A stretch of 21,965 nucleotides of DNA, taken from NCBI GenBank assembly GCA_002245135.1, contig NGBS01000350.1, positions 1 to 21,965 of the forward strand, in the 5' to 3' direction. This document shows, piece by piece, positions 8,031 through 16,602 of this stretch. Origin of the DNA: Proteromonas lacertae (lineage: Eukaryota > Sar > Bigyra > Opalinata > Proteromonadidae). Below the pieces are notes generated by a model that did not search any database, had not been told where the DNA came from, and saw only the letters and a program-made list of their open reading frames with translations. Made by a program: the position numbers and the translations under genes. Each line of letters opens with the position of its first letter. The first letter of the stretch is position 1.

Positions 8031-11000
8031 ATGAAGAGATCATTACCTAGCGATAATACTCCAGCAAAGAAGCAAAGGACTTCAAGGAGCCCGAGAAGAG
8101 ATCGCGCAGTAGTTCCACCGATGGTTAATGATCCAAGAGCATTACCTATGGATCAGAGAGTTTTCAACATGCATGAGAAGGAGTTGTCTTCCATGGAGTA
8201 CTCTAGGGTAATCCAGATGGAGACTCCTCAGATGGCCTTAAGAGATAATCCAGAAGCCTTCGTCAATCAACTATGCTATGGCAATGAACCATTCTACGAT
8301 AGATTGGAGCAGATACTGACTGCCCATGTGAACCTCAAAGTAAGCATCACATTGATTTGTACCTTCGAAGAGATCGCAGGCACCAACAAGATCTATACTG
8401 TCAAGTGCGATACATTCCCAATCAACAACTTCATCGATAGGAAGAGCATCCAGGATCTATTCCAAGCAGCGATTCATGATAAGCTCAATAAGGACTTAGC
8501 TCAAGAGAAGTCAGGGATGATCTTCAAAACGATAGATGGGGTCAAAGTAAAGCTAGCAGTCTTTGATAGCATGCAAGGAGGATGTTGTAGGATCCCGAAG
8601 TTGCCAGAGTTTATTGCTAATAAGAAGTGTTGTTGTACAGTAAAGAACACTGAAGATCGATGCTTCCTTTACTGCATCGTGATGTTCTTAAAACCTTCCT
8701 GTGGTACTCATCCTGATCGTCCACAGCAATATGAACCCTTCCTATCCATGGTCGATGATAGCATGTTAACTTACCCAATGGACTTAGACTTCCATCATAA
8801 CAAAATTCAACAGTTCCAGGAGAAGAACCTCCTTACCATCTCCATCTTCGGTCTTAAGATCATCAATGAAGAGTCAAAGAAGGAGAAGAACCATATCCAT
8901 TGCGTAGCTCCAATCTACTTACCGAAGATCGACAAGCACTTAAACTACCCCCATGTGAATCTATTCTACCATGAAGGTCACTTCTGGTTAGTCAAGAGTC
9001 TCAGCGCCCTTATGAAGAGATCGTACTCCAAAGACACCGGTAAGAAGAACCACAACACTTACTTTTGTTGTCCTTACTGTTGCTCGGGAACAACTTCCTT
9101 CCGGCAGTTCCTTACTCATCAAAGTTATCCGTGCCAGAAGCTTATCAAGTACCGTATCAAGAGAGAGTTCCCTGACTCAAACGATTATGAGAAGAGCCAT
9201 TGCTTCTTTAAGCACTACAAGAACATGCAATACATCCCCATTGTGATCTACTACGATACCGAGGTCTATTTCAAGAAGGTATCCCACGTTGATGAGGATG
9301 GTAATGCCTTAAACGAAAGCAAGACTGAGGAGTCCAAGAAGTCCCTTCACGTATTATACAGTTATCATATCCTTGTGTGGAGTAGAGTCGATGACTTCCC
9401 TTCAAGGTGCATTGAAGGCAAGAAGACAAGTCCCGATCAGAACTTAGAAGAAGAGCTAGTGAGTCAGTTCCTATTGATCGGAGAGTTGATTGAGGACTAT
9501 TATCGAGAGATCAGTGATAAGCCAAAGGTGATGAGAGTAACTAAGGATGATCAGGCAGCTTTTAATGAAGCAACTAACTGTGCCTTCTGTGGTGAGTTGT
9601 TTACCAAGGAGAACTATAAGGTAAGACATCATGATCACTTCACCGGTAAGTACATCGCAGCCTTATGCAATTCCTGTAACACAGCTTGCCAGATTGCTTA
9701 TATGAGAATCCCGGTGATAGCCCACAATGCTAAGAACTACGATCAGGCATTCATCCTACGAGAGTTAGCTAAGAGATGTCAAGTAGATGTGATACCAAAG
9801 TCCGATGAGAAGTTCCTTAGCATATCAACCTTACGATTGTCCTTCATTGATAGCTACTGCTTCATGTCCTCTAGCTTAGAGTCTCTTACAGAGTGCTTAC
9901 ATCGTCAGGCAGTCCAGTCCGGGGACTTCAAGAAGTACTTTGCCCCGGTGTTCTATGTGATGAACCAGATCAAGGGATATGATGAAGAGTTGATCAAGAC
10001 TTACCTCATGCAGAAGAACTACTTCCCTTATGAGTATTGTGATGACTTAGCCAAGTACGATGACCCAGAGTTACCACCACAAGAAGCTTTCTACTCAGAG
10101 CTCAATATGAAAGGAATCAATGAGGAGGAGTACAACTTTGCCTGTGAAGTGTTTAAGAAGTTCAAGTGTCAGTCCTTAGGTGATTACAACATGCTTTACT
10201 TAGCCGTCGATGTTGGCATCCTAGCAAGTGTCTTTGAGAACTTCCGTAATGTTATCCTCGGAGGGTTCCAGTTAGATCCAGCCTGGTACATCTCTGGTCC
10301 TAGTTTATCATGGGATGCATTCCTCCAGCATGAGCACATCAGCATCCCCTTGATCTCCGAGGAAGACATCTACGACTTCTTCATAGCTGGCCTTTACGGA
10401 GGTATCTCATCTATGGGAAGTGAAAAGTATAGCACTAGCAACAACAAGTATCAGAACAACTACGATCCATCGGAGCCTTCTACTTATATCATGTACAATG
10501 ACTACAATAGCTTATACCCATCCACGATGTCCTCCAGCAAGTTACCGTGTGGAAATTTCAAGTTCATTGCGGGGACCGATGAAGTCATTCAAGAAATCCT
10601 CTCGAAGCCTTATTACGATGACATGTCTATGAAGGAGTTCAAGGAGCCAGGTAAAGGATACTTTCTTGAAGTCGATATCGAGTGTCCGAGAGAGCTTCAT
10701 GATAAGTTCAAGGAGTATCCTTTGTTCCCAGAACGAAAGACAATCGCTTACGATCAGCTATCACCGACTCAGCAGGCATTAGCTCAAGAGTATGGATTGG
10801 TGCTAACAACAGAGGATGGTAAGATGGCCATGAAGGTAAAGACTGAGAAGTTGATCTGCGATCTCACCCCTAAGAAGAATTACGTAATCCATTACCAGGC
10901 ACTTAAGTATGCAGTTGAACAAGGTTATAAGATACAAGGTGTCCATCGTGTGTTGGAGTTCACCGAAGAACCTCTGATGAAGACCTTTGTGGATGATATG

Positions 11001-11942
11001 ATCCGATACCGAGTAGATGCAAAGAAGAGCAATCGTACTGCCGATAGTGATACTTATAAGCTATTGTTGAACTCCATCTATGGTAAGAGCTGTGAGCGTA
11101 AGGAACGACGATCCAGCATCAAGATAGCCTGCTCCGAGAAGACCTTTAAAAAGTACGCTAGCAGCAACTGGTTCGATACCTTCAAGAACTTAGATGAAGA
11201 AGATCCAGATCTCCGATTATGTTATTTCAATAAGTCCGCCTGCTTCATTGACATGCCCATCTTCCTCGGTACTTCAATCTTATGCTTATCGAAGTTGAAG
11301 ATGCAAAGGTTCTGGTATGATGTTCTCTATCCCTTGTATGGATCCTCCTTGAAGTTGCTTATGACTGATACCGACTCCTTGCTTTACAAGTGTCAGACTG
11401 AAGACATCTATCGAGATATTATGAAGCATAAGCAGTTCATGCGGATGATGGACACTGGCAATCTCAACGTTGACATCTTAAGGGATAGAGGAATCGTCTA
11501 TGACAATTACAAGGACACTGGCAAGTTGAACTTATTGAAATGTGAAGAGAACAAGAATGGTAAGCTTTATACAATCACTCAGTTCGTCGGGATTAAGCCA
11601 AAGATGTATGCTTACGAGAAGAGTGAAGCTTCTTCCGTCTACGTGGAATGTGATAGCCGTGCAAAGGGACTCAATAAAGCCTTAAGAGAACAGAAGAACT
11701 TTGACGTCTACTTCAAGACTCTCTTCAACATGCTACCCATGGAGGATATGAATTGTATGACCAGGAACTTCCGACACCTTGATCAGCACATCTACACCGT
11801 AGAGACCACCAAGAGAGTCTTCACTCCCTTTGATGATAAGAGGTACTTTATCGATCACATTAGAACATTGCCTTATGGGCACTACTCAATACTACCGAAG
11901 GATCAAGAGGATGATGATAATGATTTCAATGAGTTGTGGTGA
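8031..11942 (+). CDS. polB: family B DNA polymerase with zinc finger and HNH (endonuclease VII-like) module, 1303 aa
   Basis: This enzyme should copy the element in the nucleus. The N-terminus is basic (KKQRTSRSPRRDR), a likely nuclear signal. A Cys/His region follows, with a zinc-finger-like block (C346/C347, C350/C351, then FLTH...C). Exonuclease motifs: Exo I D409-T-E411; Exo II N566...Y570-D571; Exo III YLAVD. Between Exo I and Exo II sits an endonuclease VII-like module: C517..C520, HHDH 533-536, C546..C549. Polymerase motifs: A at D824 (DYNSLYP), B at K1010 (KLLLNSIYG), C at D1113-T-D1115, then KPKMYAYE. All catalytic aspartates are present. The set fits protein-primed family B polymerases of Polintons, linear plasmids and related elements; the finger-plus-HNH arrangement is familiar from PolB genes scattered in animal and fungal genomes. 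It starts at ATG 8031 after a 198-bp gap. Confidence 0.95.
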   Translation: MKRSLPSDNTPAKKQRTSRSPRRDRAVVPPMVNDPRALPMDQRVFNMHEKELSSMEYSRVIQMETPQMALRDNPEAFVNQLCYGNEPFYDRLEQILTAHVNLKVSITLICTFEEIAGTNKIYTVKCDTFPINNFIDRKSIQDLFQAAIHDKLNKDLAQEKSGMIFKTIDGVKVKLAVFDSMQGGCCRIPKLPEFIANKKCCCTVKNTEDRCFLYCIVMFLKPSCGTHPDRPQQYEPFLSMVDDSMLTYPMDLDFHHNKIQQFQEKNLLTISIFGLKIINEESKKEKNHIHCVAPIYLPKIDKHLNYPHVNLFYHEGHFWLVKSLSALMKRSYSKDTGKKNHNTYFCCPYCCSGTTSFRQFLTHQSYPCQKLIKYRIKREFPDSNDYEKSHCFFKHYKNMQYIPIVIYYDTEVYFKKVSHVDEDGNALNESKTEESKKSLHVLYSYHILVWSRVDDFPSRCIEGKKTSPDQNLEEELVSQFLLIGELIEDYYREISDKPKVMRVTKDDQAAFNEATNCAFCGELFTKENYKVRHHDHFTGKYIAALCNSCNTACQIAYMRIPVIAHNAKNYDQAFILRELAKRCQVDVIPKSDEKFLSISTLRLSFIDSYCFMSSSLESLTECLHRQAVQSGDFKKYFAPVFYVMNQIKGYDEELIKTYLMQKNYFPYEYCDDLAKYDDPELPPQEAFYSELNMKGINEEEYNFACEVFKKFKCQSLGDYNMLYLAVDVGILASVFENFRNVILGGFQLDPAWYISGPSLSWDAFLQHEHISIPLISEEDIYDFFIAGLYGGISSMGSEKYSTSNNKYQNNYDPSEPSTYIMYNDYNSLYPSTMSSSKLPCGNFKFIAGTDEVIQEILSKPYYDDMSMKEFKEPGKGYFLEVDIECPRELHDKFKEYPLFPERKTIAYDQLSPTQQALAQEYGLVLTTEDGKMAMKVKTEKLICDLTPKKNYVIHYQALKYAVEQGYKIQGVHRVLEFTEEPLMKTFVDDMIRYRVDAKKSNRTADSDTYKLLLNSIYGKSCERKERRSSIKIACSEKTFKKYASSNWFDTFKNLDEEDPDLRLCYFNKSACFIDMPIFLGTSILCLSKLKMQRFWYDVLYPLYGSSLKLLMTDTDSLLYKCQTEDIYRDIMKHKQFMRMMDTGNLNVDILRDRGIVYDNYKDTGKLNLLKCEENKNGKLYTITQFVGIKPKMYAYEKSEASSVYVECDSRAKGLNKALREQKNFDVYFKTLFNMLPMEDMNCMTRNFRHLDQHIYTVETTKRVFTPFDDKRYFIDHIRTLPYGHYSILPKDQEDDDNDFNELW

Positions 11943-12020
11943 GATCAGTAACACGCATAAGCTCATAGCTTTTACTATCAACGAGTGTTTAGGGTACTTG
12001 TAAAGTCACCGGAGTAAGAA

Positions 12021-12030
12021 TCATCGGAGA
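12021..12030 (+). promoter_or_regulatory. shared 10-mer TCATCGGAGA upstream of the 92-aa ORF
   Basis: It is 64 bp before ATG 12095, in the gap after polB, and preceded by GA-AGAA as in the polB copy (GGAA). Confidence 0.45.
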
Positions 12031-12094
12031 TAGCTAGTTGGTCTTTTCCTTGTCATTCAAAGAGCTACTTACAATCACCCACAATTACTTATCA

Positions 12095-12373
12095 ATGGAA
12101 GCCATCGGTAACAACTTACTCCAGACCGTAGATTGCCCAAGTGATAACAACTACCCGAAGTTACCATCAGAGAATGAAAGGCAAGTGTTAGAGATGTGGA
12201 TGAACAGGGCCGAGCAGATCTATCATTCCCTGGTCAGTGGAGAAGCACGTATACTCTACGATGAAGCAATCTCTCGTTATTGTAAAGACGAGATCATCAG
12301 TAGTAGCTTCGGAAAGGCTTACAACCTCTTGGACACTTGCGAGAAGATTAACATGGAGAGTTGTCTTGGATAA
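12095..12373 (+). CDS. unrecognised small element protein, about 92 aa
   Basis: The frame is open from a TTG at 12038, but the first ATG is 12095, preferred as start because it follows the shared upstream motif at 12021-12030 by about the usual distance. The protein is mostly helical (ENERQVLEMWMNRAEQIYHSL and following) with no signal, metal-binding or catalytic motif. No family is recognised. G+C content and codon use match the polymerase gene. The 270 bp downstream, up to 12643, contains no further ORF I can call with confidence. Confidence 0.5.
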   Translation: MEAIGNNLLQTVDCPSDNNYPKLPSENERQVLEMWMNRAEQIYHSLVSGEARILYDEAISRYCKDEIISSSFGKAYNLLDTCEKINMESCLG

Positions 12374-12643
12374 GATGCATTGATAAGAGACTTAAGGCAT
12401 CGACTCAATGACCTGGAGTTGGAGTATGCAATGGATCGATTACAGATAGATGAAGAAGTTGATCTCAAGTGTCACGAGGTACTCATCTTACCATAACAAG
12501 AACTTCCTTGGAGTTGCCATTGTATCGGTAACTAGCTTACAAACATAACCCAGGTACTTTTCTTACTTACCGATGTAGTCTTTGGTGAGGTGCTTAGCAA
12601 TCATTTATTTTATTCCTTGGAGATAACATTATAAGCAAAGACG

Positions 12644-12964
12644 ATGAAGACGACTTATATCCTTGGAAGGGAAGTCACTCAAGATGATGGTCAGAAGATC
12701 CTTTATATTGATGCAAGGTTCCCATCGATCAAGGACCTTAGAAGGAATATCGACTTAGGAAGCGAAGACACTGACAATGAGCAAGAGAACGAAGTGTACC
12801 TTGTAGGCAATTCAATTAAGAGAAAAGCATCTCTAGGAAGCTACTTGAAGGATAAGAGACGTAGACTTAACAAGAGCAAGGAGTCTTCCTCTGACGATTC
12901 CTCCTCCTTCTCTGAGGAGGATGAGGAATCACCGGAGGAAGACTTTACCGAGGACAATGCTTAA
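12644..12964 (+). CDS. small element protein with basic patch and acidic tail, 106 aa
   Basis: This ORF starts at ATG 12644. The first 50 residues may fold (TYILGREVTQDDGQKILYID). Next come a basic patch, KRKASLGSYLKDKRRRLNK, that looks like a nuclear localisation signal, and a tail almost entirely of S, D and E (SSSDDSSSFSEEDEESPEED). The layout resembles small nuclear or chromatin-associated viral proteins, but no homologue is recognised. It is the last ORF before the right terminal repeat. It shares nuclear-type basic signals with the polymerase and the 539-aa protein. Confidence 0.6.
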   Translation: MKTTYILGREVTQDDGQKILYIDARFPSIKDLRRNIDLGSEDTDNEQENEVYLVGNSIKRKASLGSYLKDKRRRLNKSKESSSDDSSSFSEEDEESPEEDFTEDNA

Positions 12965-13062
12965 CCAACACCCCCAAAGAAGCCAAAGTAAATGATCTTA
13001 AGATAATCAACCTCCGACATTCATTCTCTAGTCTTTGTAAGGGGGTAATAGAAAACATAGCT

Positions 13063-13424
13063 TCATCATCCCGAGATAACCATCACTTCTAGATAGCTTC
13101 CAGTAGTACCCGTAGGAGATCGTCTCATAGATAGGAATAGAAATAGCTTCCAAGAGTCCCCGTAGGGAAGTAGACTAAGTAGGCAATAGACCCCGTTAGG
13201 AGGAATCCCGTAGGAACCTTACGTAAATGGGACCCTGGGACATTGTCACAGAGTTCTAACGAGTGTTCTAGGAGTCCGTCCTCTTCTAGATTCAGAGTTG
13301 ACCTTTACGGGAGCTTCATCGATGCAATCGATGAAGGCCCCGTAAAAGTCAACTCTGAATCTAGAAAGGGACGGACCCCTAGAAAACTCGTTAGGACTCT
13401 GTGACAATGTCCCAGGGTCCCATT
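13063..13424 (-). repeat. right inverted terminal repeat
   Basis: This is the reverse complement of the left terminal repeat, with identity starting at TCATCATCCCG (13063). It ends in the complete version of the terminus, whose outer 203 bp form a long palindrome (separate entry). Host protein-coding sequence continues directly outside it. Confidence 0.9.
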
Positions 13425-13426
13425 TA
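13224..13426. repeat. 203-bp terminal palindrome (hairpin-forming end)
   Basis: The arms pair from TAAATGGGACCCTGGGACAT at 13224 to its complement ending at 13426, around a centre at 13325 (CTTCATCGAT, loop GCA, ATCGATGAAG). Each arm is about 100 bp with few mismatches. The equivalent left structure is centred at 5109, but only its inner arm is complete. Such ends could fold into a terminal hairpin or cruciform. Confidence 0.85.
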
Positions 13427-13430
13427 TATA
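13425..13430 (+). repeat. probable target site duplication, right copy (TATATA)
   Basis: This is the partner of the left copy at 4995-5000. It sits exactly at the outer edge of the 203-bp palindrome of the right terminus, which favours this placing over the alternative seven bases further out. Confidence 0.6.
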
Positions 13431-13431
13431 C

Positions 13432-14271
13432 TATATATTCTTCATTATTGGATAGTTTTGATAAGAATATGTTCTTTAAACCATTAACATATTCTGTCAA
13501 ACTATTCTTTTGCTGTATTTGATTTAATTTTTCATCTACATCAACTATGTCTTTTGGCAAACCAACAATATCATTTAATGGAGATTCTTTATCAAGATTA
13601 TATAATTTCCATCTTCCTTTTTTCTCAATAAATTTAAAACCTAATGGTTGATTTAAAAAATTAACATAATAAACACAATAACCATCATCAACTTCCATTT
13701 TAGAGGAATAATAGCCTCTATTATGATTTTTTGAATGTTTTCCTTTTTCATCAAACCAAGTTAATTCAAATGGAGGATCACCATATTTACATGTATAGAT
13801 TAATCTGTTTGGATGACTTGAATCAATTCCACATTGATAATTTGTGAAAAAAACATCATCATATTCTTTCACTTCAAATTCTACTTTCATTTCAATTGAC
13901 TTGTTTGGAATTGATATTTTTATTGGTATTTCCTTTTCTCCAACTTCTGGATTATCAACCATTATTTCTAATTCACTTGATGGGGTTATTATTACATGAC
14001 ATTTCTTTGATTCAACAGATATATTGATGTTGGATGGATTTATTATTGGAATTGTTATAATTGGATTAGATCTGGATTTGACTAATGGAGGTAATTCAAA
14101 ATAATCATCTTCAGGAAGAATAAATTCATGATCTCTGATATTCGTTATAAATATCACATTAGCTAAATTCATTTTATTTTTCTTTAATTTTAAATTATCT
14201 CTTTTATATACATATCCTTTTGGAAAAAACAGATAAATCATAATCAATTTTACCATTGATTTGTTTTGCAT
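13432..14271 (-). CDS. unrecognised host protein whose 3' end meets the inserted element
   Basis: A minus-strand frame from ATG 14271 encodes about 280 host residues. The N-terminus has hydrophobic and then lysine-rich sequence; the rest is beta-rich with many V, I, P and N (PIITIPIINPSN, EKEIPIKISIPNKS), three or four cysteines, and a segment FELTWFDEKGKHSKNHNRGYY. It looks like an extracellular or cytosolic beta-sandwich protein, but I recognise no family. In the present sequence the frame runs out of the host gene at EEYIVYK and on into the element's terminal repeat, stopping at 13246, which gives it about 60 foreign residues. The matching host flank on the other side of the element (below 4995) would add only a short tail, so the insertion is near the original stop. 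The true start could be further in (several ATGs). Confidence 0.6.
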
Positions 14272-14461
14272 TTTTTATTTCTTTATAACTATTATCTTCA
14301 AAGTTCTATGATAAACGATTTTTCTTTTCTTTTCGAAGCATAATTCTTAAAAAGAAGTAATTTCTCATCTAATTCTATCAGAATAGTATTCTTTGTGTTG
14401 TCAGATTCATAAAAACTGCAAATATATCTTTAAATTAACTTATAATTATTAAAAAAAAAAT

Positions 14462-15751
14462 CTATTTACCAAAATAATGTATAGCATATCTAAAAGCAAA
14501 CTGAAACTGTCTCACTCTTATCTTTAAATCATCAAAAATTGTAGTCATTGCATTACATTCAAGAAAATGAGAATATGTGTTTGAAAAAGTCATCGGAAAT
14601 TCACCACATCCTTCACTAATGAATTGATAATGATCTTTTTCATCATTACACCTATCATTTGAAAATAATGAAATATATCCATAATTATTAAGCATAGAAA
14701 TCCTAACGAAGTCAGAATGTATATAAAAATAATTAAACATTTGAATTAGAAACACTTTATTTCCCATCCAAAAGAGATTTGTTAAACCACTTCCCATAAC
14801 ACTGATAATTATGTTTGTATTCATAATCGATTTGATTTGTTTATCCACTGGAAGATCTTCAAAAATTATAACATTAAAATCATAGTTTAATGATTTAATA
14901 AATGATTTAATTTCATTTACATTCAAGAGTGATCTTGATTTTGTTTTTATATTTCTTAATATAATACATATTTCTAATTTGTTGTTTATCTTATTTTTAT
15001 TGTTATGAATGTTTAGCATGTTATAACAACTATCCCTGAATATTTTTCTTCTATTATTTGATGGAAATATTACTCCAAACTTACAATAAAATGATTTAAA
15101 TGGAATATATATTCTATCAAAACACATCATATCTGTTTTTAATTTTCTCATATTTTTCATTATATCTGATCGAAACATCTCCGCTTTGAATGACCTTAGT
15201 GGTTTTGTTATTAATTGATAAGTAAAATATGAATATTCATATTCAACAGATCTATCATAAGCTACGTTAATTATATTGTCTACTTTGGGAATATTCTTAT
15301 CAAATTGTGAATTCCATAATAATATGTAATTATCAAGAAAATGAAATATTTGGTGTGGAACAGATAGAGGCACAACCCATGTATTTCCTTCATTTTTATA
15401 CACAGCACTAATATACGTTTTTCTTGATTGATTAAATAATACATAATTAAATGCTAAAGGATAGAGCTTATACTCAAAGAATAAATCTTTAATCTTTTCA
15501 TATAAGGAAATATCTTCAACAAACAAACATAATACAGGTAGCATAGCATCATTTTTATAGTACATACATACATCATTAAACTCTCCCCAAAAACTCCCAT
15601 AATCTTCAATTTTCAAATTATTTGGATGTAATATAAAACTAGAGAATATTCGACTACCAGATTCAACTTCTATAGTCATATTAAACAACGAACTAGTGAG
15701 AAAAAGCAAAATTAAAAAATACATGTAATTTACATACAAAAGTGACATTCT
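14462..15751 (-). CDS. GT61-like glycosyltransferase, type II membrane protein, about 429 aa
   Basis: It is probably a Golgi/ER glycosyltransferase. From the chosen ATG at 15751 the protein starts MRMSLLYVNYMYFLILLFLT, a single signal anchor at residues 3-25, as expected for the type II family; the frame is open to an ATG at 15874, but that would put 41 AT-rich residues before the anchor. The C-terminal half has the family 61 (DUF563) pattern: an ICIILRN strand, RSLLNVNEIKSFIKSL, a FNVIIFEDLPVDKQIKSIMN segment, then VMGSGLTNLFWM, matching the conserved H/G-x-G-L-T-N-L motif of EOGT/XylT-like enzymes. The usual His of GxHGAGLTN is Met here, so activity is uncertain. Acceptor and donor cannot be told. 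It is divergent from the PRA1 gene, whose start lies within about 150 bp. Confidence 0.65.
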   Translation of the reverse strand, partial: RMSLLYVNYMYFLILLFLTSSLFNMTIEVESGSRIFSSFILHPNNLKIEDYGSFWGEFNDVCMYYKNDAMLPVLCLFVEDISLYEKIKDLFFEYKLYPLAFNYVLFNQSRKTYISAVYKNEGNTWVVPLSVPHQIFHFLDNYILLWNSQFDKNIPKVDNIINVAYDRSVEYEYSYFTYQLITKPLRSFKAEMFRSDIMKNMRKLKTDMMCFDRIYIPFKSFYCKFGVIFPSNNRRKIFRDSCYNMLNIHNNKNKINNKLEICIILRNIKTKSRSLLNVNEIKSFIKSLNYDFNVIIFEDLPVDKQIKSIMNTNIIISVMGSGLTNLFWMGNKVFLIQMFNYFYIHSDFVRISMLNNYGYISLFSNDRCNDEKDHYQFISEGCGEFPMTFSNTYSHFLECNAMTTIFDDLKIRVRQFQFAFRYAIHYFGK

Positions 15752-15911
15752 CATTAAGTTTTTAAAATTTGAAAATATGGAATCATCTGGTATGTAAATA
15801 AGCAAAATATGCATTATACTGTATATAGATAAAGACTCTGCATTAAATAAAGTGTTGGATTTGGTATGGAACAAACAAGTAAGAAATATATATAATATTC
15901 CTTTATAGAGA

Positions 15912-16363
15912 CCATGGAAAAAGTTTTTTGAGAGATTTGAAGCACCTAAGAAAGATATTAAGAAAGTAATGGAAATAAACCTTCGTTACTACTATTCCAA
16001 TTATTTATTCATCTGCTTAGTCTTTTTATTATATTTCTTGTATTGTCACTCTTGTTTAATATATATAGTTTCACAAATCCATGGTTGTTAGTAGTCTTTT
16101 TACTCTCAACTGCTGCATACATATATATCTTCTTTGTAAGTGGACCAATCATTGTAAATGGCACACAAGTACCAGAACCAACTCTTCGTGGAGCTTTCTG
16201 CGTAGGAGTTTTCATACTATTGGCAATAACAGGAACTTTATCAACACTATTTTTAGCATCAATTTTACCAGTGTTAATGTGTGCTTTACATTCAGTATTA
16301 AGACATCCATCTATAGAAGCTGGTGCTAACAAAGTATTAGGTGATGTAAAAGGTACGATATAA
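15912..16363 (+). CDS. PRA1-family (prenylated Rab acceptor/Yip3-like) membrane protein, one 29-nt intron
   Basis: PRA1 proteins reside in ER/Golgi membranes and help recycle prenylated Rab GTPases. The first exon frame reads PWKKFFERFEAPKKDIKKVM then LRYYYSNYLFICLVFLLYF. Removing 16040-16068 (GTATTG...TATAG, 29 nt) continues in frame with FTNPWLLVVFLLST. The protein then has two hydrophobic hairpins (VVFLLSTAAYIYIFFV; GVFILLAITGTLSTLFLASILPV) and the typical ending LMCALHSVLRHP. The pattern NL.Y...NY and the paired hairpins identify the family. The 5' end is unresolved: a candidate ATG at 15866 followed by a 30-nt intron (15879-15908) fits by position but leaves the reading phase one base off. 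Partner unknown; a Rab gene lies nearby on the other strand. Confidence 0.75.
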
Positions 16364-16602
16364 AAACAATACACTTCATATTTATATATATATTATATTA
16401 TTCTATATTTCATACACATATATTAATTTATTATTGTTATTAATATATATTTTATTGATAAATAGGAGCTTTTTAAATTAAAAGAAAGTAAAACATTAAT
16501 GAATTTGTCTATTATTATTATTAATATCCCTTTCTCTACACTCATTAAAAAAAACATTTAAAAATATGTAAAAACAAGAATAAATAAGACTTTTTAATTA
16601 TA

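Larger units (their letters stand above)
5001..13424 (+). mobile_element. inserted virus-like element with inverted terminal repeats and a protein-primed-type family B DNA polymerase (Polinton-related, atypical)
   Basis: An 8.4-kb block of clearly higher G+C content lies in AT-rich host DNA. It is bounded by inverted repeats of about 370 bp and by TATATA on each side. It carries four plus-strand ORFs without introns: a 539-aa unknown, a 1303-aa DNA polymerase B, and two small proteins. The polymerase is of the group found in Polintons and related virus-like or plasmid-like elements. I see no retroviral-type integrase, tyrosine recombinase, packaging ATPase, cysteine protease or capsid gene, and the length is about half that of a typical Polinton (15-20 kb), so it is either a reduced relative or another kind of PolB element. 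It looks whole, with at most minor damage, and its near-identical ends suggest a young insertion. Confidence 0.85.

Noticed and set aside
5001-13424. Calling the element a standard Polinton/Maverick
   Set aside because: The polymerase and 6-bp duplication fit, but no integrase, ATPase, protease or capsid gene is visible and the size is half the norm; only the broader label is supported.
16081-16329. Alternative plus-strand frame inside the PRA1 gene
   Set aside because: The frame giving the two membrane hairpins and the LMCALHSVLRHP ending is the conserved one.
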